Source: Symsagittifera roscoffensis
Lineage: Eukaryota > Xenacoelomorpha > Acoela > Convolutidae
DNA: 64,000 bases
Reading direction: 5' to 3'
Assembly: GCF_963678635.1 (NCBI RefSeq)
Contig: NC_087071.1
Location: forward strand, 24,933,821-24,997,820
The notes under the pieces are model-generated. The model ran no database searches. It saw only the letters and a program-made list of their open reading frames with translations, and had not been told where the DNA came from. Both the position numbers and the translations under genes were made by a program. Positions 11,901-23,930 of this stretch are shown one piece after another (the first letter of the stretch is position 1; each line of letters starts with the position of its first letter).

Positions 11901-13920
11901 ACACTTTTGAGCCGAATTTTCAGCTTTGAACCTTTGAATTATTTCATGTTATTTCGTAGACTGAGTCGGTTTGCAAAATAACTAAGTTTTTTGAGCAAGC
12001 TGTTGGAGTTTTGAACTTAGGAAAAATTTCAAGTTATTTCATAAAAATGAATTGGTTTGCGAAAGTGTTTAGATTTTCGAACAAGCTTCTTGAGCTAAGA
12101 AGTTTTAAAGTACATCATACAATTTCATAAACGGATCGGATTGAAAATTTTTCAAGTTTTTTGGAGCAAGATAATCAAGCTATGAAACTTCGCAATTTTT
12201 CAAGTTATTTCATGGACGGAATCGGTTTGCAAAAAGGATGAGACTTTTAAGCAATCTATTCGAGCTACGTTATTTTGATGAAACTTTTCAATTTATTTTA
12301 TTGACGGAATCGGTTCGCAAAATGGTTGAAGTTTTAAAGATGACTGTCCGAGATTTAAAAATTCAATTACTTCAAATTAATTTATAGACAGAATCGGTTC
12401 GCAGAGAAGTTGAATTGTTTAAGCACGCTGTTTAAACAGTGAAATTCTTCAAGTTATCTTACAAGCGGAATCAGTTAGCAAAATTTTTATTATTATTTGG
12501 CAAGCTTTTACTTTTTTCAAATATCTTCACAGATGAAATCGGTTTGCCAAAATATTGAAAATTTAAAGCAGGCTATTCGATTTATGAAACTTGAAGTTTT
12601 TCAAGCTACTTCATAGACCGAATCAAATCGCGAAAAGGTTGAAATTCTTAAGCAATCTATTCGAGCTACGTTACTTTGATGAAACTTTTCTTGTTATCTC
12701 ATTGACGGAGTCTGTCCGCAAAATGGTTGAGTTTTTAAAGAGGGCTGTCCGAGTATTAAAAATTTAATTACTTCAAGTTATTTATAGACGGAATCGGATC
12801 GCAAAGAAGTTGAATTGTTTAAGCACGCTGTTTGAGCTTTGAAACAGTGAATTACTTCAAGTTATCTTACAGGCAAAATCGGTTAGCAAAAATTTTGAAA
12901 TTATTAGGCAAGTTTTTAGTTTTTTCAAATATCTTCACAGATAAAATCGGTTTGCGAAAATGCTGAAACTTCTAGGCAGACTACTCGATTTATGAAATTT
13001 TGAAGTTTTTCAAGTTATCTCATTGACGAAATTGGTTCGCAAATTTGTTGAATTTAAAAAAATGACTGTCCAAATTTTAAAAATTCAGTTTCATCAGATT
13101 AATTCATAGACGGAATCGGTTTGCAAAGAAGTTGAATTGTTTAGGACGGCTGTTTGAGCTTTGAAACAGTGAAGTACTTCAATCTACCTCAAAGACGAAA
13201 TCGGTTAGCAAAAAGTTTAAAATTTTTAAGCAGGCTACTGGAGCTTTGAAATTATGAATAAATTGAAATTATTTCATAAAAAGAATCAGTTTGCGAAAAG
13301 GTTGAGATTTTTAAACATGCTTTTTGAGCTATGAAACTTTGAAGTATATCTTGTAATTTCAAAAACGGAACGGAATGCAAAACTTTTTAAGCATGCAAAT
13401 CAAGCTTTAAATCTGAAATAGTTCAAGCTATCTCATACGCGGAACGGGTTAGGTAAAAGCTTAAAGCTTTTATGCAAGCTATTCGAGCTTGGGAAATTAG
13501 AATTATGTCAAGTATCTTCATTGAAAAAATCGGTTTGCAAAAGCTGAGTTTTTTAAGCAAGCTATTCGAGTTACTTTGATGAAACTTTTCTAGCTACCTC
13601 ATTGACGGATTTTGTTCGCAAAATGGTTGAGTTTTTAAAGATGGCTATCCGAGTATTAAAAATTCAATTACTTCAAGTTATTTCATAGACGGTATCGATT
13701 CGCAAAAAGTTTGAGTTTTTTAAGCAATCTATTCGAGCTTTGCAATAATTAATTTTTTTCAAGTTATCTCATGGACGGAATCGGTTACCAAAAATGTTGA
13801 AATTTTAAGATGACTATTTGAGCTTTGAAGTTTTGAAATAATTCAGGTTATTTCAAAGAAGGAATCAGATAGCAAACTATTTTTTTTATGCAAGCCAATC
13901 AAGTTTTTAAGCATGTTATT
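8968..13920 (+). repeat. Diverged mostly monomeric satellite, + orientation
   Basis: This is roughly 58 monomers of about 84 bases, with many indels and no strong long-range period over most of the block. From about 12,250 a five-monomer echo appears. The monomer with GCAATCTATTCGAGCTACG followed by TTTGATGAAACTTTTC lies at 12,251 and 12,652 (401 bases apart), and a related copy is near 13,553. The companion monomer with GAAACAGTGAA recurs near 12,447, 12,840 and 13,160. Open frames such as 9,817-10,134 (- strand, 105 codons) are repeat translations. No gene, RNA or mobile element is seen. Confidence 0.88.
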
Positions 13921-14000
13921 CGAGCTTTGAAAATTTGAGTTATTTTAGTATTCATATAGAAGGAATTGGTTCGCGAAAATTTTGAATTTTTTAAGTCCAC

Positions 14001-15506
14001 TAATCAAGCTTTGAGTCTTAAAATATTCAAGTTAACTCGTAAGCGGAATGGATTCGCGAAAAGATTGAGGTTTCTGAGCAAACTATTCGGGCTTTGAAAG
14101 TTTGAATTCTTTGAAGTTTCTTCATAGACGAAACCGGTTTGCAAAAAGCTGAGAATTTTCAGCAATCGATTCGAGCTACAAAGCTCTGAAATATTCAGGT
14201 TATCTCATTGACGGAATCGGCTCGCGAAAAAGAATAAATTTTAGGATGGCTGTGTAAGCTTTGAAACTTTGAATTATATCAAGTTATGTAATTTTTGGAG
14301 TCGGTTTGCAAAAAGTGTAATTGTTTCAGCAAGCTGTTTGAGCATTGAAAATTTGAACTATTTTAAGTAATTTCAAAGACGGAATCGTTCGCAAAAAGTT
14401 GAAGGTTTTAAGCAAGCTAATCAAGCTTTGAATCTGAAATAGTTCAAAAAAATTTTTTACGCTTTATGGGTTCGCGAAAAGAATGAAGATTTTAATAGAG
14501 CTATTCAAGTTTCGAAATTTTGAAAAATTTCAAATGATCTCATTGACGGAATCGGTTCCCGAAAAAGATTAAATTTTAAATTGGCTGTCCAAGCTTTGAA
14601 ACTTTGAATTATATCAAATTATGTCATTTTTGGAATCGGTTTGCAAAAAGTTTAATTGTTTAAGCAAGCTGTTTGAGCATTGAAAGTTTGAATTCTTTTA
14701 GGTTATTTCACAGACGGAATAGTTCGCAAAAAGGTAGATTATTTCAAGCAAGCTAATCAAGCTTTGAGTCTTAAAATATTCAAGTTAACTCGTAAGCGGA
14801 ATGGATTCGCGAAAAGATTGAGGTTTCTGAGCAAACTATTCGGGCTTTGAAAGTTTGAATTCTTTGAAGTTTCTTCATAGACGAAACCGGTTTGCAAAAA
14901 GCTGAGAATTTTCAGCAATCGATTCGAGCTACAAAGCTCTGAAATATTCAGGTTATCTCATTGACGGAATCGGCTCGCGAAAAAGAATAAATTTTAGGAT
15001 GGCTGTGTAAGCTTTGAAACTTTGAATTATATCAAGTTATGTAATTTTTGGAGTCGGTTTGCAAAAAGTGTAATTGTTTCAGCAAGCTGTTTGAGCATTG
15101 AAAATTTGAACTATTTTAAGTAATTTCAAAGACGGAATCGTTCGCAAAAAGTTGAAGGTTTTAAGCAAGCTAATCAAGCTTTGAATCTGAAATAGTTCAA
15201 AAAATTTTTTTACGCTTTATGGGTTCGCGAAAAGAATGAAGATTTTAATAGAGCTATTCAAGTTTCGAAATTTTGAAAAATTTCAAATGATCTCATTGAC
15301 GGAATCGGTTCCCGAAAAAGATTAAATTTTAAATTGGCTGTCCAAGCTTTGAAACTTTGAATTATATCAAATTATGTCATTTTTGGAATCGGTTTGCAAA
15401 AAGTTTAATTGTTTAAGCAAGCTGTTTGAGCATTGAAAGTTTGAATTCTTTTAGGTTATTTCACAGACGGAATAGTTCGCAAAAAGGTAGATTATTTCAA
15501 GCAAGC
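14001..15506 (+). repeat. Recent 753-bp tandem duplication
   Basis: Copies lie at about 14,001-14,753 and 14,754-15,506. The marker TTGAGTCTTAAAATATTC is at 14,011 and 14,764, an offset of exactly 753 bases (about nine monomers). Reading both copies in parallel I found almost no differences. One is in the A/T run before TTACGCTTTATGGG. Such identity, against clearly diverged neighbouring monomers, indicates a very recent unequal exchange, or possibly an assembly duplication. Confidence 0.9.
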
Positions 15507-16697
15507 TAATCAAGCTTTGAATCTGAAATATCTCAAGTAACCTTTTACGCTTTATGGGTTTGCGAAAAGAATGAAGGTTTTAAGCAAGCTGTTCGGGCTT
15601 CGAAATTTCGAAAAATTCAAGTTCCCAAAATTTGATTATTTCAAACTATCTAATAGACTGAACCAGTTCGCAAATATTGAGTTTTTTAGCACGCTGTTCG
15701 AGTTTTAAAATTTTTAATTATTTCAAGTTACCTCATAAACGGAATCAATTTTCAATAGTGTAAATTTTTAAGCAAGCTCTTTGAGCTTTGAAAGTTTGGA
15801 AGTTTGTAGGTAGTTTCACAGACGGAATTTGTTCGCAAACAGATTGATTTTTTCAATCAAGTTAATCAAGCTTCAAATCTGAAATAATTCAAGTTATCTT
15901 GTACGCTTTATGGGTTCGCGAAAAGAATGAAGATTTTAATCTTCATTAAGCTATTTGAGCTTTCAACTTCAAAAAATTTCATTTTATGGAATCGGTTCGC
16001 AAAAAGGTTGGAATTTTTTGAACAAGCTAATCAAATTTTGAATCTGAAAGAGTTCAAGTTATCTGATAAGTTGAATGGTTTCGCAAAAAGAAGAAAAAAA
16101 TTTCAAGCAAGAAATTCGAGCTCTGAAACTTCGCAATTTTTTCTACGTTATTTCATAGACGCAGTTGGTTCGAGAGAAGGATGAACTTTTTAAGCGCGAT
16201 GTTCGAGCTTTGAAACTTTGAAATATTTCAAGTTATCTCATGGACTGAACCGGGTAGCAAAAAAATTGAGTTTTTAAGGCAGTTTATAGGAGCTTTGAAA
16301 CTTTGAAACATTTCAAGGTATTCCACGAAAAAATCGGTTTCTGTGAGATTTGATTTTTTTATGCATGCTTTTTGAGCTATGAAACTTTCAAATATATCAT
16401 GCAATTTCAAATACGAAACGGATTGCGAGTTTTTCACAATTTTTATGCAAGCTAACTAAGTTTTGAATCTGAAATAATTCAGGTTATGTCATACGCGGAA
16501 TGGGTTTGGGAAAAAAAAAGAAGTTTTTAAGCATGCTATTCGAGCTTTGAAAATTTGAGTTATTTTAGTATTCATATAGAAGGAAATGGTTCGCGAAAAT
16601 TTTGAATTTTTTAAGTCCACTAACCAAGCTTTGAGTCTGAAAATATTCAAGTTAACTCGTAAGCGGAATGGGTTCGCGAAAAGATTGAGGTTTCTGA

Positions 16698-16790
16698 GCA
16701 AACTATTCGGGCTTTTTGCAAACTATTTCGGGCTTTTTGCAAATTCTCAGCTTTTTGCAAACTATCCGGTTTGCAAAAAGCTGAGAATTT
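16698..16790. repeat. Template-switch scar with perfect 22-bp hairpin
   Basis: The segment holds two direct copies of GCAAACTATTCGGGCTTTTT (16,698-16,717, and 16,718-16,738 with one extra T). An inverted repeat follows. Arm 16,741-16,762 is the exact reverse complement of 16,769-16,790, around the loop TATCCG. In sister units (for example near 14,080 and 14,835) the same place reads GGGCTTTGAAAGTTTGAATT without any inverted copy. Here about 40 bases of ordinary monomer were replaced by a back-copied version of the downstream GCAAAAAGCTGAGAATTT. This pattern is what replication template switching produces. Confidence 0.9.
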
Positions 16791-19270
16791 TCAGCAATCG
16801 ATTCGAGCTACAAAGCTCTGAAATATTCCAAGTTATCTCATTGACGGAATCGGCTCGCGAAAAAGATTAGATTTTAGGATGACTGGGCAAGCTTTGTAAC
16901 TTTGAATTATATCAAGTTATGTCATTTTTGGAATCGATTTGCAAAAAGTGTAATTGTTTAAGCAAGCTGTTTGAGCAATGAAAGTTTGAATTATTTTAAG
17001 TAATTTCACAGACGGAATCGTTCGCAAAAAGGTTGAAGGTTTTAAGCAAGCTAATCAAGCTTTGAATCTGAAATAGTTCAAGTAATTTGTTACGCTTTAT
17101 GGGTTCGCGAAAAGAATGAAGATTTTAAGAGAGATATTCGAGCTTTGATATCTCGAAAAATTTCAAATGATCTCATTGACGGAATCGGTTTCCGAAAAAT
17201 ATTAAACTTTAAAATAGCTGTCCAAGCTTTGAAACTTTGAATTATATCAAGTTACCTCACTGATGGAATCGGTTTGCAAAAAGTGTAATTGTTTAAGCAA
17301 GCTGTTTGAGCATTGAACGTTTGAATTCTTTTAGGTTATTTCACAGACGGAATAGTTCGCAAAAAGGTAGATTATTTTAAGCAAGCTAATCAAGCTTTGA
17401 ATCTGAAATAGTTCAAGTAACCTTTTACGCTTTATGGGTTTGCGAAAAGAATGAAGGTTTTAAGCAAGCTATTCGAGCTTTGAAATTTCAAGTTATTTCA
17501 TAGACGGAATTGGTTTGCAAAATTTGGGTTTTCTAGCACGCAGTTCGAGTTCCCAAAATTTGATTATTTCAAACTATCTAATAGACTGAACCAGTTTGCA
17601 AAATTTGAGTTTTTTCAGCACACTGTTCGAGTTTTGAAATTTTTAATTATTTCAAGTTACCTCATAATCGGAATCAATTTTCAAAAGTGTAAAGTTTTAA
17701 GCAAGCTCTTTGAACTTTGAAAGTTTGGAAGTTTGTAGGTCGTTTCACAGACGGAATCGGTTCACAAACAGATTAATTTTTTCAATCAAGGTAATCAAGC
17801 TTTAAATCTGAATTAATTCAAGCTATCTTGTACGCTTTATGGGTTCGCGAAAAGAATGAAGATTTTAATCTTCATTAAGCTATTTGAGCTTTGAAACTTC
17901 AAAAAATTTCATTTGATGGAATCGGTTCGCGAAAAGGTTGGAATTTTTTTAACAAGCTTATCAAATTTCGAATCTGAAAGAGTTCAAGTTATCTGATAAG
18001 TTGAATGGGTTCGCAAAAAAAAAGAAAAAAATTTCAAGCAAGAAATTCGAGCTCTGAAACTTCGCAATTTTTTCTACGTTATTTCATAGACGCAGTTGGT
18101 TCGAGAAAAGGATGAACTTTTTAAGCGCGATGTTCGAGCTTTGAAATTTTGAAATATTTCAAGTTATCTCATAGACTGAACCGGGTAGCAAAAAAATGAG
18201 TTTTTAAGGCAGTTTATAGGAGCTTTGAAACTTTGAAACATTTCAAGGTATTCCATGAAAAAATCGGTTTCTGTGAGGGTTGATTTTTTTATGCATGCTT
18301 TTTGAGCTATGAAACTTTCAAATATATCATGTAATATGTAATTTCAAATACGAAACGGATTGCGAGTTTTTCACAATTTTTTTGCAAGCTAACTAAGCAT
18401 TGAATCTGAAATAATTCAAGTTATGTCATAAGCGAAATGGGTTCGGGAAAAAAAGAAGTTTTTAAGCATGCTATTCGAGCTTTGAAAATTTGAGTTATTT
18501 TAGTATTCATATAGAAGGAATTGGTTCGCGAAAATTTTGAACTTTTTAAGTCAGCTAATCAAGCTTCGAGTCTGAAATTATTCAAGTTAACTCGTAAGCG
18601 GAAAGGGTTCGCGAAACGATTGAGGTTTCTGAGCAAACTATTCGGGCTTTGAAAGTTTGAATTCTTTCGAGTTTTTTCATAGACGAAACAGGTTTGCAAA
18701 AAGCTGAGAACTTTCAGCAATTGATTCGAGCTACAAAGCTCTGAAATATTCCAAGTTATCTCATTGACGAAATCGGCTCGCGAAAAATATTAAATTTTAG
18801 GATGGCTGTGCAAGCTTTGAAACTTTAAATTATATCAAGTTATGTCATTTTGGAATCGGTTTGCAAAAAGTGTAATTGTTTAAGCAAGCTGTTTGAGCAT
18901 TGAGAGTTCGAATTATTTTAAGTAATTTCACAGAAGAAATCTTCGCAAAAAGGTTGAAGATTTTAAGCAAGCTAATCAAGCTTTGAATCTGAAATAGTTC
19001 AAGTAATTTTTTACGCTTTATGGGTTCGCGAAAAGAATGAAGACTTTAAGAGAGCTATTCGAGCTTTGAAATTTCGAAAAATTTCAATTGATCTCATTGA
19101 CGGAATCGGTTTCAGAAAAAGATTAAACTTTACAAAAGCTGTCCAAGTTTTGAAACTTTGAATTATATCAAGTTATCTCATTGATGGAATCGGTTTGCAA
19201 AAAGTGTAATTGTTTAAGCAAGCTGTTTGAGCATTGAAAGTTTGAATTCTTTTAGGTTATTTCACAGACG

Positions 19271-19934
19271 GAATAGTTCGCAAAAATTTTGAACGTTTTA
19301 AGCAAGCTAATCAAGCTTTGAATCTGAAATAGTTCAAGTATTTTTTTACGCTTTATGGGTTCGCGAAAAGAAGGAAGATTTTTGAGAGAGCTATTCGAGC
19401 TTTGAAATTTCAAAAAATTCAAGTTATTTCATAGACGGAATCGGTTTGCAAAATTTGGGTTTTTTAGCACGCAGTTCAAGTTTTGAAACTTTTAATTCTT
19501 TCATGTTACCTCATAAACAGAATCAATTTTCAAAAGTGTAAATTTTTAAGCAAGCTCTTTGAGCTTTGAAAGTTTGGAAGTTTGTAGGTAATTTCACAGA
19601 CGGAATAGTTCGCAAAAATGTTGAACGTTTTAAGCAAGCTAATCAAGCTTTGAATCTGAAATAGTTCAAGTATTTTTTTACGCTTTATGGGTTCGCGAAA
19701 AGAAGGAAGATTTTTGAGAGAGCTATTCGAGCTTTGAAATTTCAAAAAATTCAAGTTATTTCATAGACGGAATCGGTTTGCAAAATTTGGGTTTTTTAGC
19801 ACGCAGTTCAAGTTTTGAAACTTTTAATTCTTTCATGTTACCTCATAAACAGAATCAATTTTCAAAAGTGTAAATTTTTAAGCAAGCTCTTTGAGCTTTG
19901 AAAGTTTGGAAGTTTGTAGGTAATTTCACAGACG
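19271..19934 (+). repeat. 332-bp tetramer tandem duplication
   Basis: The marker GAACGTTTTAAGCAAGC lies at 19,291 and 19,623, an offset of 332 bases, four monomers of 83. Both copies contain the rare GAAGGAAGATTTTTGAGAG and TTTGGGTTTTTTAGCACGC and appear essentially identical. The original border is at ATTTCACAGACGGAATAG. In the second copy the final join reads GACGGAATCGG, as in unduplicated units. A recent exchange is the simplest reading. Confidence 0.88.
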
Positions 19935-20428
19935 GAATCGGTTTGCAAACAGATTAATTTTTTTCAATCAAGGTAATCAAGCTTTAAATCTGAAATAGTT
20001 CAACTTATCTCATAAGTGTAATGGGTTCGCAAAAAGATGAAAACCTTTAAGCAAGCTATTCGAGCTCTGAAACTTCACAGTTTTTTTAAAATGTTTTTTC
20101 ATAGACGCAATTGGTTCGAGAAAAGAATGAATAACTTCAACGCAATGTTCGAGCTTTGATAGATTGATTTTCTTTCGAGTTAATTTGGTTCCCAAAAAAG
20201 TTGAATTGTTTAGCACGCTGTTTGAGCTTCAAAATTTTGAATTATTTCAAATTATCTCATAGACTGAATTAGTTCGCAAAATTTGGGTTATTTAGCAGAC
20301 TGTTCGAGCTTTGAAATTTTTAACTATTTAAAGTTACCTCATAGATGGAATCGGTTTGCAAAAAAGTGTAAATTTTTAAGCAAGCTTTTTGAGCTCTGAA
20401 ACTTCACATTTTTTTAAAAGTTTTTTTC

Positions 20429-20910
20429 ATAGACGCAATTGGTTCAATTTTTTCAATCAAAGTCATCAAGCTTTAAATCTGAAAGAGTTCAACTTATCTC
20501 ATAAATGTAATGGGTTCGCAAAAAAAAGAAAACTTTTAAGCAAGCTATTTGAGCTCTGATTTTTCACAATTTTTTAAAAGTTTTTTTTTCATAGACGCAA
20601 TTGGTTCAATTTTTTCAATCAAAGTAATCAAGCTTTAAATCTGAAAGAGTTCAACTTATCTCATAAATGTAATGGGTTCGCAAAAAGATGAAAACTTTTA
20701 AGCAAGCTATTCGAGCTCTGATTTTTCACAATTTTTTAAAAGTTTTTTTTCATAGACGCAATTGGTTCAATTTTTTCAATCAAAGTAATCAAGCTTTAAA
20801 TCTGAAAGAGTTCAACTTATCTCATAAATGTAATGGGTTCGCAAAAAGATGAAAACTTTTAAGCAAGCTATTTGAGCTCTGAAACTTCACAATTTTTTAA
20901 AAGTTATTTC
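20429..20910 (+). repeat. ~161-bp dimer array, three units
   Basis: The anchor ATAGACGCAATTGG lies at 20,429, 20,591, 20,752 and 20,911, giving periods of 162, 161 and 159 bases. Each unit is a B-type monomer (CTGAAAGAGTTCAACTTATC) plus a C-type monomer cut short after GGTTCAATTTTTTCAATC. The usual GAGAAAAGGATGAATTCTT half is replaced by the end of a G-type monomer, so the dimer was created by a C/G fusion that skips four monomers of the hexamer. The units differ mainly in T-run length. Confidence 0.85.
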
Positions 20911-22640
20911 ATAGACGCAATTGGTTCGAGAAAATATTGAATTCTTTCAACGCGATGTTCTAGCTTTGATACATTGATTTTCTTTCGAGTTAATTCTTAG
21001 AGGGAATCGGTTCCCAAAAAAGTTGAATTGTTTAGCATGCTGTTTGAGCTTCGAAATTTTGAGTTATTGCAAATTATCTCATCGACTGAATTTCGCAAAA
21101 GTTGAGTTATTTAGCATACTGTTCGAGCTTTGAAATTTTTAATTATTTCAAGTTACCTCATAGTTGGAATCGGTTTGCAGAAAAGTGTAAACTTTTAAGC
21201 AAAGTTTTTGAGCCTTGAAAGTTTGAAAGTTTTTAGATATTTTGATATACGGAATCGGTTCGCTAACAGGTTGGTTTTTTCAAGCAAGGTAATCAAGCTT
21301 TAAATCTGAAATAGTTCAAGTTATCTCATAAGTGTAATGGGTTAGCAAAAAGATGAAAACTTTCAAGCAAGCTATTCTAGCTCTGAAACTTCACATTTTT
21401 TTAATAGTTTTTTTCATAGACGCAATTGGTTCGATTTTTCCAATCAAAGTAATCAAGCTTTAAATCTGAAAGAGTTCAACTTATCTCATAAATGTAATGG
21501 GTTCGCAAAAAGATGAAAATTTTTAAGCAAGCTATTCGAGCTCTGAATTTTTACAATTTTTTAAAAGTTATTTCATAGACGCAATTGGTTCGAGAAAATA
21601 TTGAATTCTTTCATTGCGATGTTCTAGCTTTGATACATTGATTTTCTTTCGAGTTAATTCTTAGAGGGTCGGTTCCCAAAAAAGTTGAATTGTTTAGCAT
21701 GCTGTTTGAGCTTCGAAATTTTGAGTTATTGCAAATTATCTCATCGACTGAATTTCGCAAAAGTTGAGTTATTTAGCATACTGTTCGAGCTTTGAAATTT
21801 TTAATTATTTCAAGTTACCTCATAGATGGAATCGGTTTGCAGAAAAGTGTAAACTTTTAAGCAAAGTTTTTGAGCCTTGAAAGTTTGAAAGTTTTTAGAT
21901 ATTTTGATATACGGAATCGGTTCGCTAACAGGTTGGTTTTTTCAAGCAAGGTAATCAAGCTTTAAATCTGAAATAGTTCAAGTTATCTCATAAGTGTAAT
22001 GGGTTAGCAAAAAGATGAAAACTTTCAAGCAAGCTATTCTAGCTCTGAAACTTCACATTTTTTTAATAGTTTTTTTCATAGACGCAATTGGTTTGATTTT
22101 TCCAATCAAAGTAATCAAGCTTTAAATCTGAAAGAGTTCAACTTATCTCATAAATGTAATGGGTTCGCAAAAAGATGAAAATTTTTAAGCAAGCTATTCG
22201 AGCTCTGAATTTTTACAATTTTTTAAAAGTTTTTTCAGAGACGCAATTGGTTCGAGAAAAGAATGAAATCTTTCAACGCGATGTTCTAGCTTTGATACAT
22301 TTATTTTCTTTCGAGTTAATTCTTAGAGGGAATCGGTTCCCAAAAAAGTTGAATTGTTTAGCACGCTGTTCGAGCTTCGAAACTTTGAATTATTTCAAAA
22401 TATCTCATAGACTGAATTGTTTCGCAAAATTTGAGTTATTTAGCATACTGTTCGAGCTTCGAAATTTTTAACTATTTCAATTTACCTCGTAGATGTAATC
22501 GGTTTGCAAAAAAGTGTAAATTTTAAGCCAGCTTTTTGAGCTTTGAAATATGAAAGTTTATAGGTATTTTCAGAGACGGAATCGGTTCGATAACAGGTTG
22601 GTTTTTTCAAGCAAGGTAATCAAGCTTTAAATCTGAAATA
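20911..22640 (+). repeat. ~663-bp octamer units
   Basis: The variant GATGTTCTAGCTTTGATAC (elsewhere usually GATGTTCGAGC) lies at 20,954, 21,618 and 22,280, with spacings of 664 and 662 bases, eight monomers. The unit is a hexamer core plus one of the fused B/C dimers found just upstream, including the TTTCCAATCAAAGTAATC join. The copies share private variants such as CGACTGAATTTCGC in the first two. The third copy has GGAATCGGTTCCC restored and is followed by the join to the next landmark segment. Confidence 0.82.
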
Positions 22641-22700
22641 GTTCAAGTTATCTGATAAGTGTAATGGGTTTGCGAAAAAAAAGTTTTTAGGCGTGCTATT

Positions 22701-23930
22701 CAAGCTTTGAAAGTTTGAGTTATTTTAGTATTTATTTAGAAGGAATTGGTTCGCGAAAATGTTGAATTTTTTAAGTCAGCTAATCAAGCTTTGAGTCTGA
22801 AAATATTCAAGTTAACTGGTAAGCGGAATGGGTTGGCGAAAAGATTGAGGTTTCTGAGCAAATTATTCGGGCTTTGAAAGTTTGAATTCTTTCAAGTTTC
22901 TTCATAAACGAAACCGGTCTGCAAAAAGCTGAGAATTTTCAGCAACCAATTTGAGCTACAAAGCTCTGAAATATTCCAAGTTATCTCATTGACGGAATCG
23001 GATCGCGAAAAAGATTAATTTTTAGGATGGCTGTCCATGCTTTGAAATTTTGAATTATATCAAGTCATCTCATTTTTGGAATCGGTTTGCAAAATGTGTA
23101 TTTGTTTAAGCAAGCTGTTTGAGCCTTGAAAGTTTGAATTCTTTTGAGTAATTTCACAGACGGAATCGTTCGCAAAAAGGTTGAATGTTTTAAGCAAGCT
23201 AATCAAGCTTTGAATCTGAAATAGTTCAAGTCATTTTTTACGCTTTTTGTGTTCGCGAAAAGAATGAAGAATTTAAGAGAGCTATTCGAGCTTTGAAATT
23301 TCGAAAAATTCCAAATTATCTCATTGATGGAATCGCTTCTCGAAAAAGATTAAACTTTAAAATGGGTGTCCAAGCTTCGAAACTTTGAATTATATCAAGT
23401 TATCTCATTGATGAAATCGGTTTGCAAAAAGTGTAATTGTTTAAGCAAGCTGTTTGAGCATTGAAAGTTTAAATTTTTTTAAAGTTAATTCACAGACGGA
23501 ATCATTCGCAAAAAGGTAGATTGTTTTAAGCAAGCTAATCAAGCTTTGAATCTGAAATAGTTCAAGTAACCTTTTACGCTTTATGGGTTTGCGAAAAGAA
23601 TGAAGGTTTTAAGCAAGTAATTCGAGCTTTGAAATTTCGAAAAATTCAAGTTATTTTATAGACACAATCGGTTTGCAAAATTTGGGTTTTTTAGCACGCA
23701 GTTCGAGTTCCAAAAACTTGATTATTTCAAAATATCTAATAGATTGAACCAGTTCGCAAAATTTGAGTTTTTTAGCACACTGTTCGAGTTTTGAAACTTT
23801 AATTATTTCAAGTTACCTCATAAACGGAATAGGTTTTCAAAAGTGTAAATTTTTAAGCAAGCTCTTTGAGCTTTGAAAGTTCGGAAGTTTTTAGGTAATT
23901 TCATAGACGGAATCGGTTTGCAAACAGGTT
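22701..23930 (+). repeat. Fourth, more diverged copy of the 1.9-kb unit start
   Basis: Starting at TATTTTAGTATTTATTTAG (22,721) the monomer order repeats that of 13,941, 16,561 and 18,496: GAGGTTTCTGAGCAAATTATTC, the GCAAAAAGCTGAGAATTTTC monomer, GGCTGTCCATGC, ACGCTTTTTGTG and ACGCTTTATGGG. More substitutions are seen here than between the first three copies. It leads directly into the hexamer core array at about 23,930. Confidence 0.8.

Larger units (their letters stand above)
13921..18470 (+). repeat. ~1.9-kb mega-units with flank cassettes
   Basis: The rare landmark TATTTTAGTATTCATATAG lies at 13,941, 16,561 and 18,496, with a diverged version at 22,721. The interval 16,561-18,495 is 1,935 bases. 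The interval 13,941-16,560 is 2,620, or about 1,867 after removing one 753-base tandem duplication. Each unit includes several monomers with ACGCTTTATGGG, monomers with GGCTGTCCAAGC, a C-type monomer with CATAGACGCAGTTGG (16,153 and 18,085), and a monomer with GCATGCTTTTTGAGC (16,363 and 18,293). The order is conserved between units, so this is a true long higher-order repeat about 23 monomers long. Confidence 0.85.
18471..22700 (+). repeat. Satellite with nested dimer, tetramer and octamer expansions
   Basis: The block starts like the preceding 1.9-kb units (TATTTTAGTATTCATATAG at 18,496, ACGCTTTATGGG near 19,013) but is lengthened by several local tandem expansions listed separately: 332 bases (19,271-19,934), about 161 bases (20,429-20,910) and about 663 bases (20,911-22,640). 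Instead of the cassette that ended the two previous units, the sequence passes into monomers of the hexamer core type (CAACGCGATGTTC, TTTAGCATACTGTTCGAGC). The next TATTTTAGTA landmark is only at 22,721, 4,225 bases later. No coding sequence is present. The 98-codon frame at 22,175-22,471 is repeat. Confidence 0.87.

Noticed and set aside
16586-16870. 94-codon open frame on the + strand
   Set aside because: It exists only because the template-switch scar changed the local frame, and its peptide is satellite translation.
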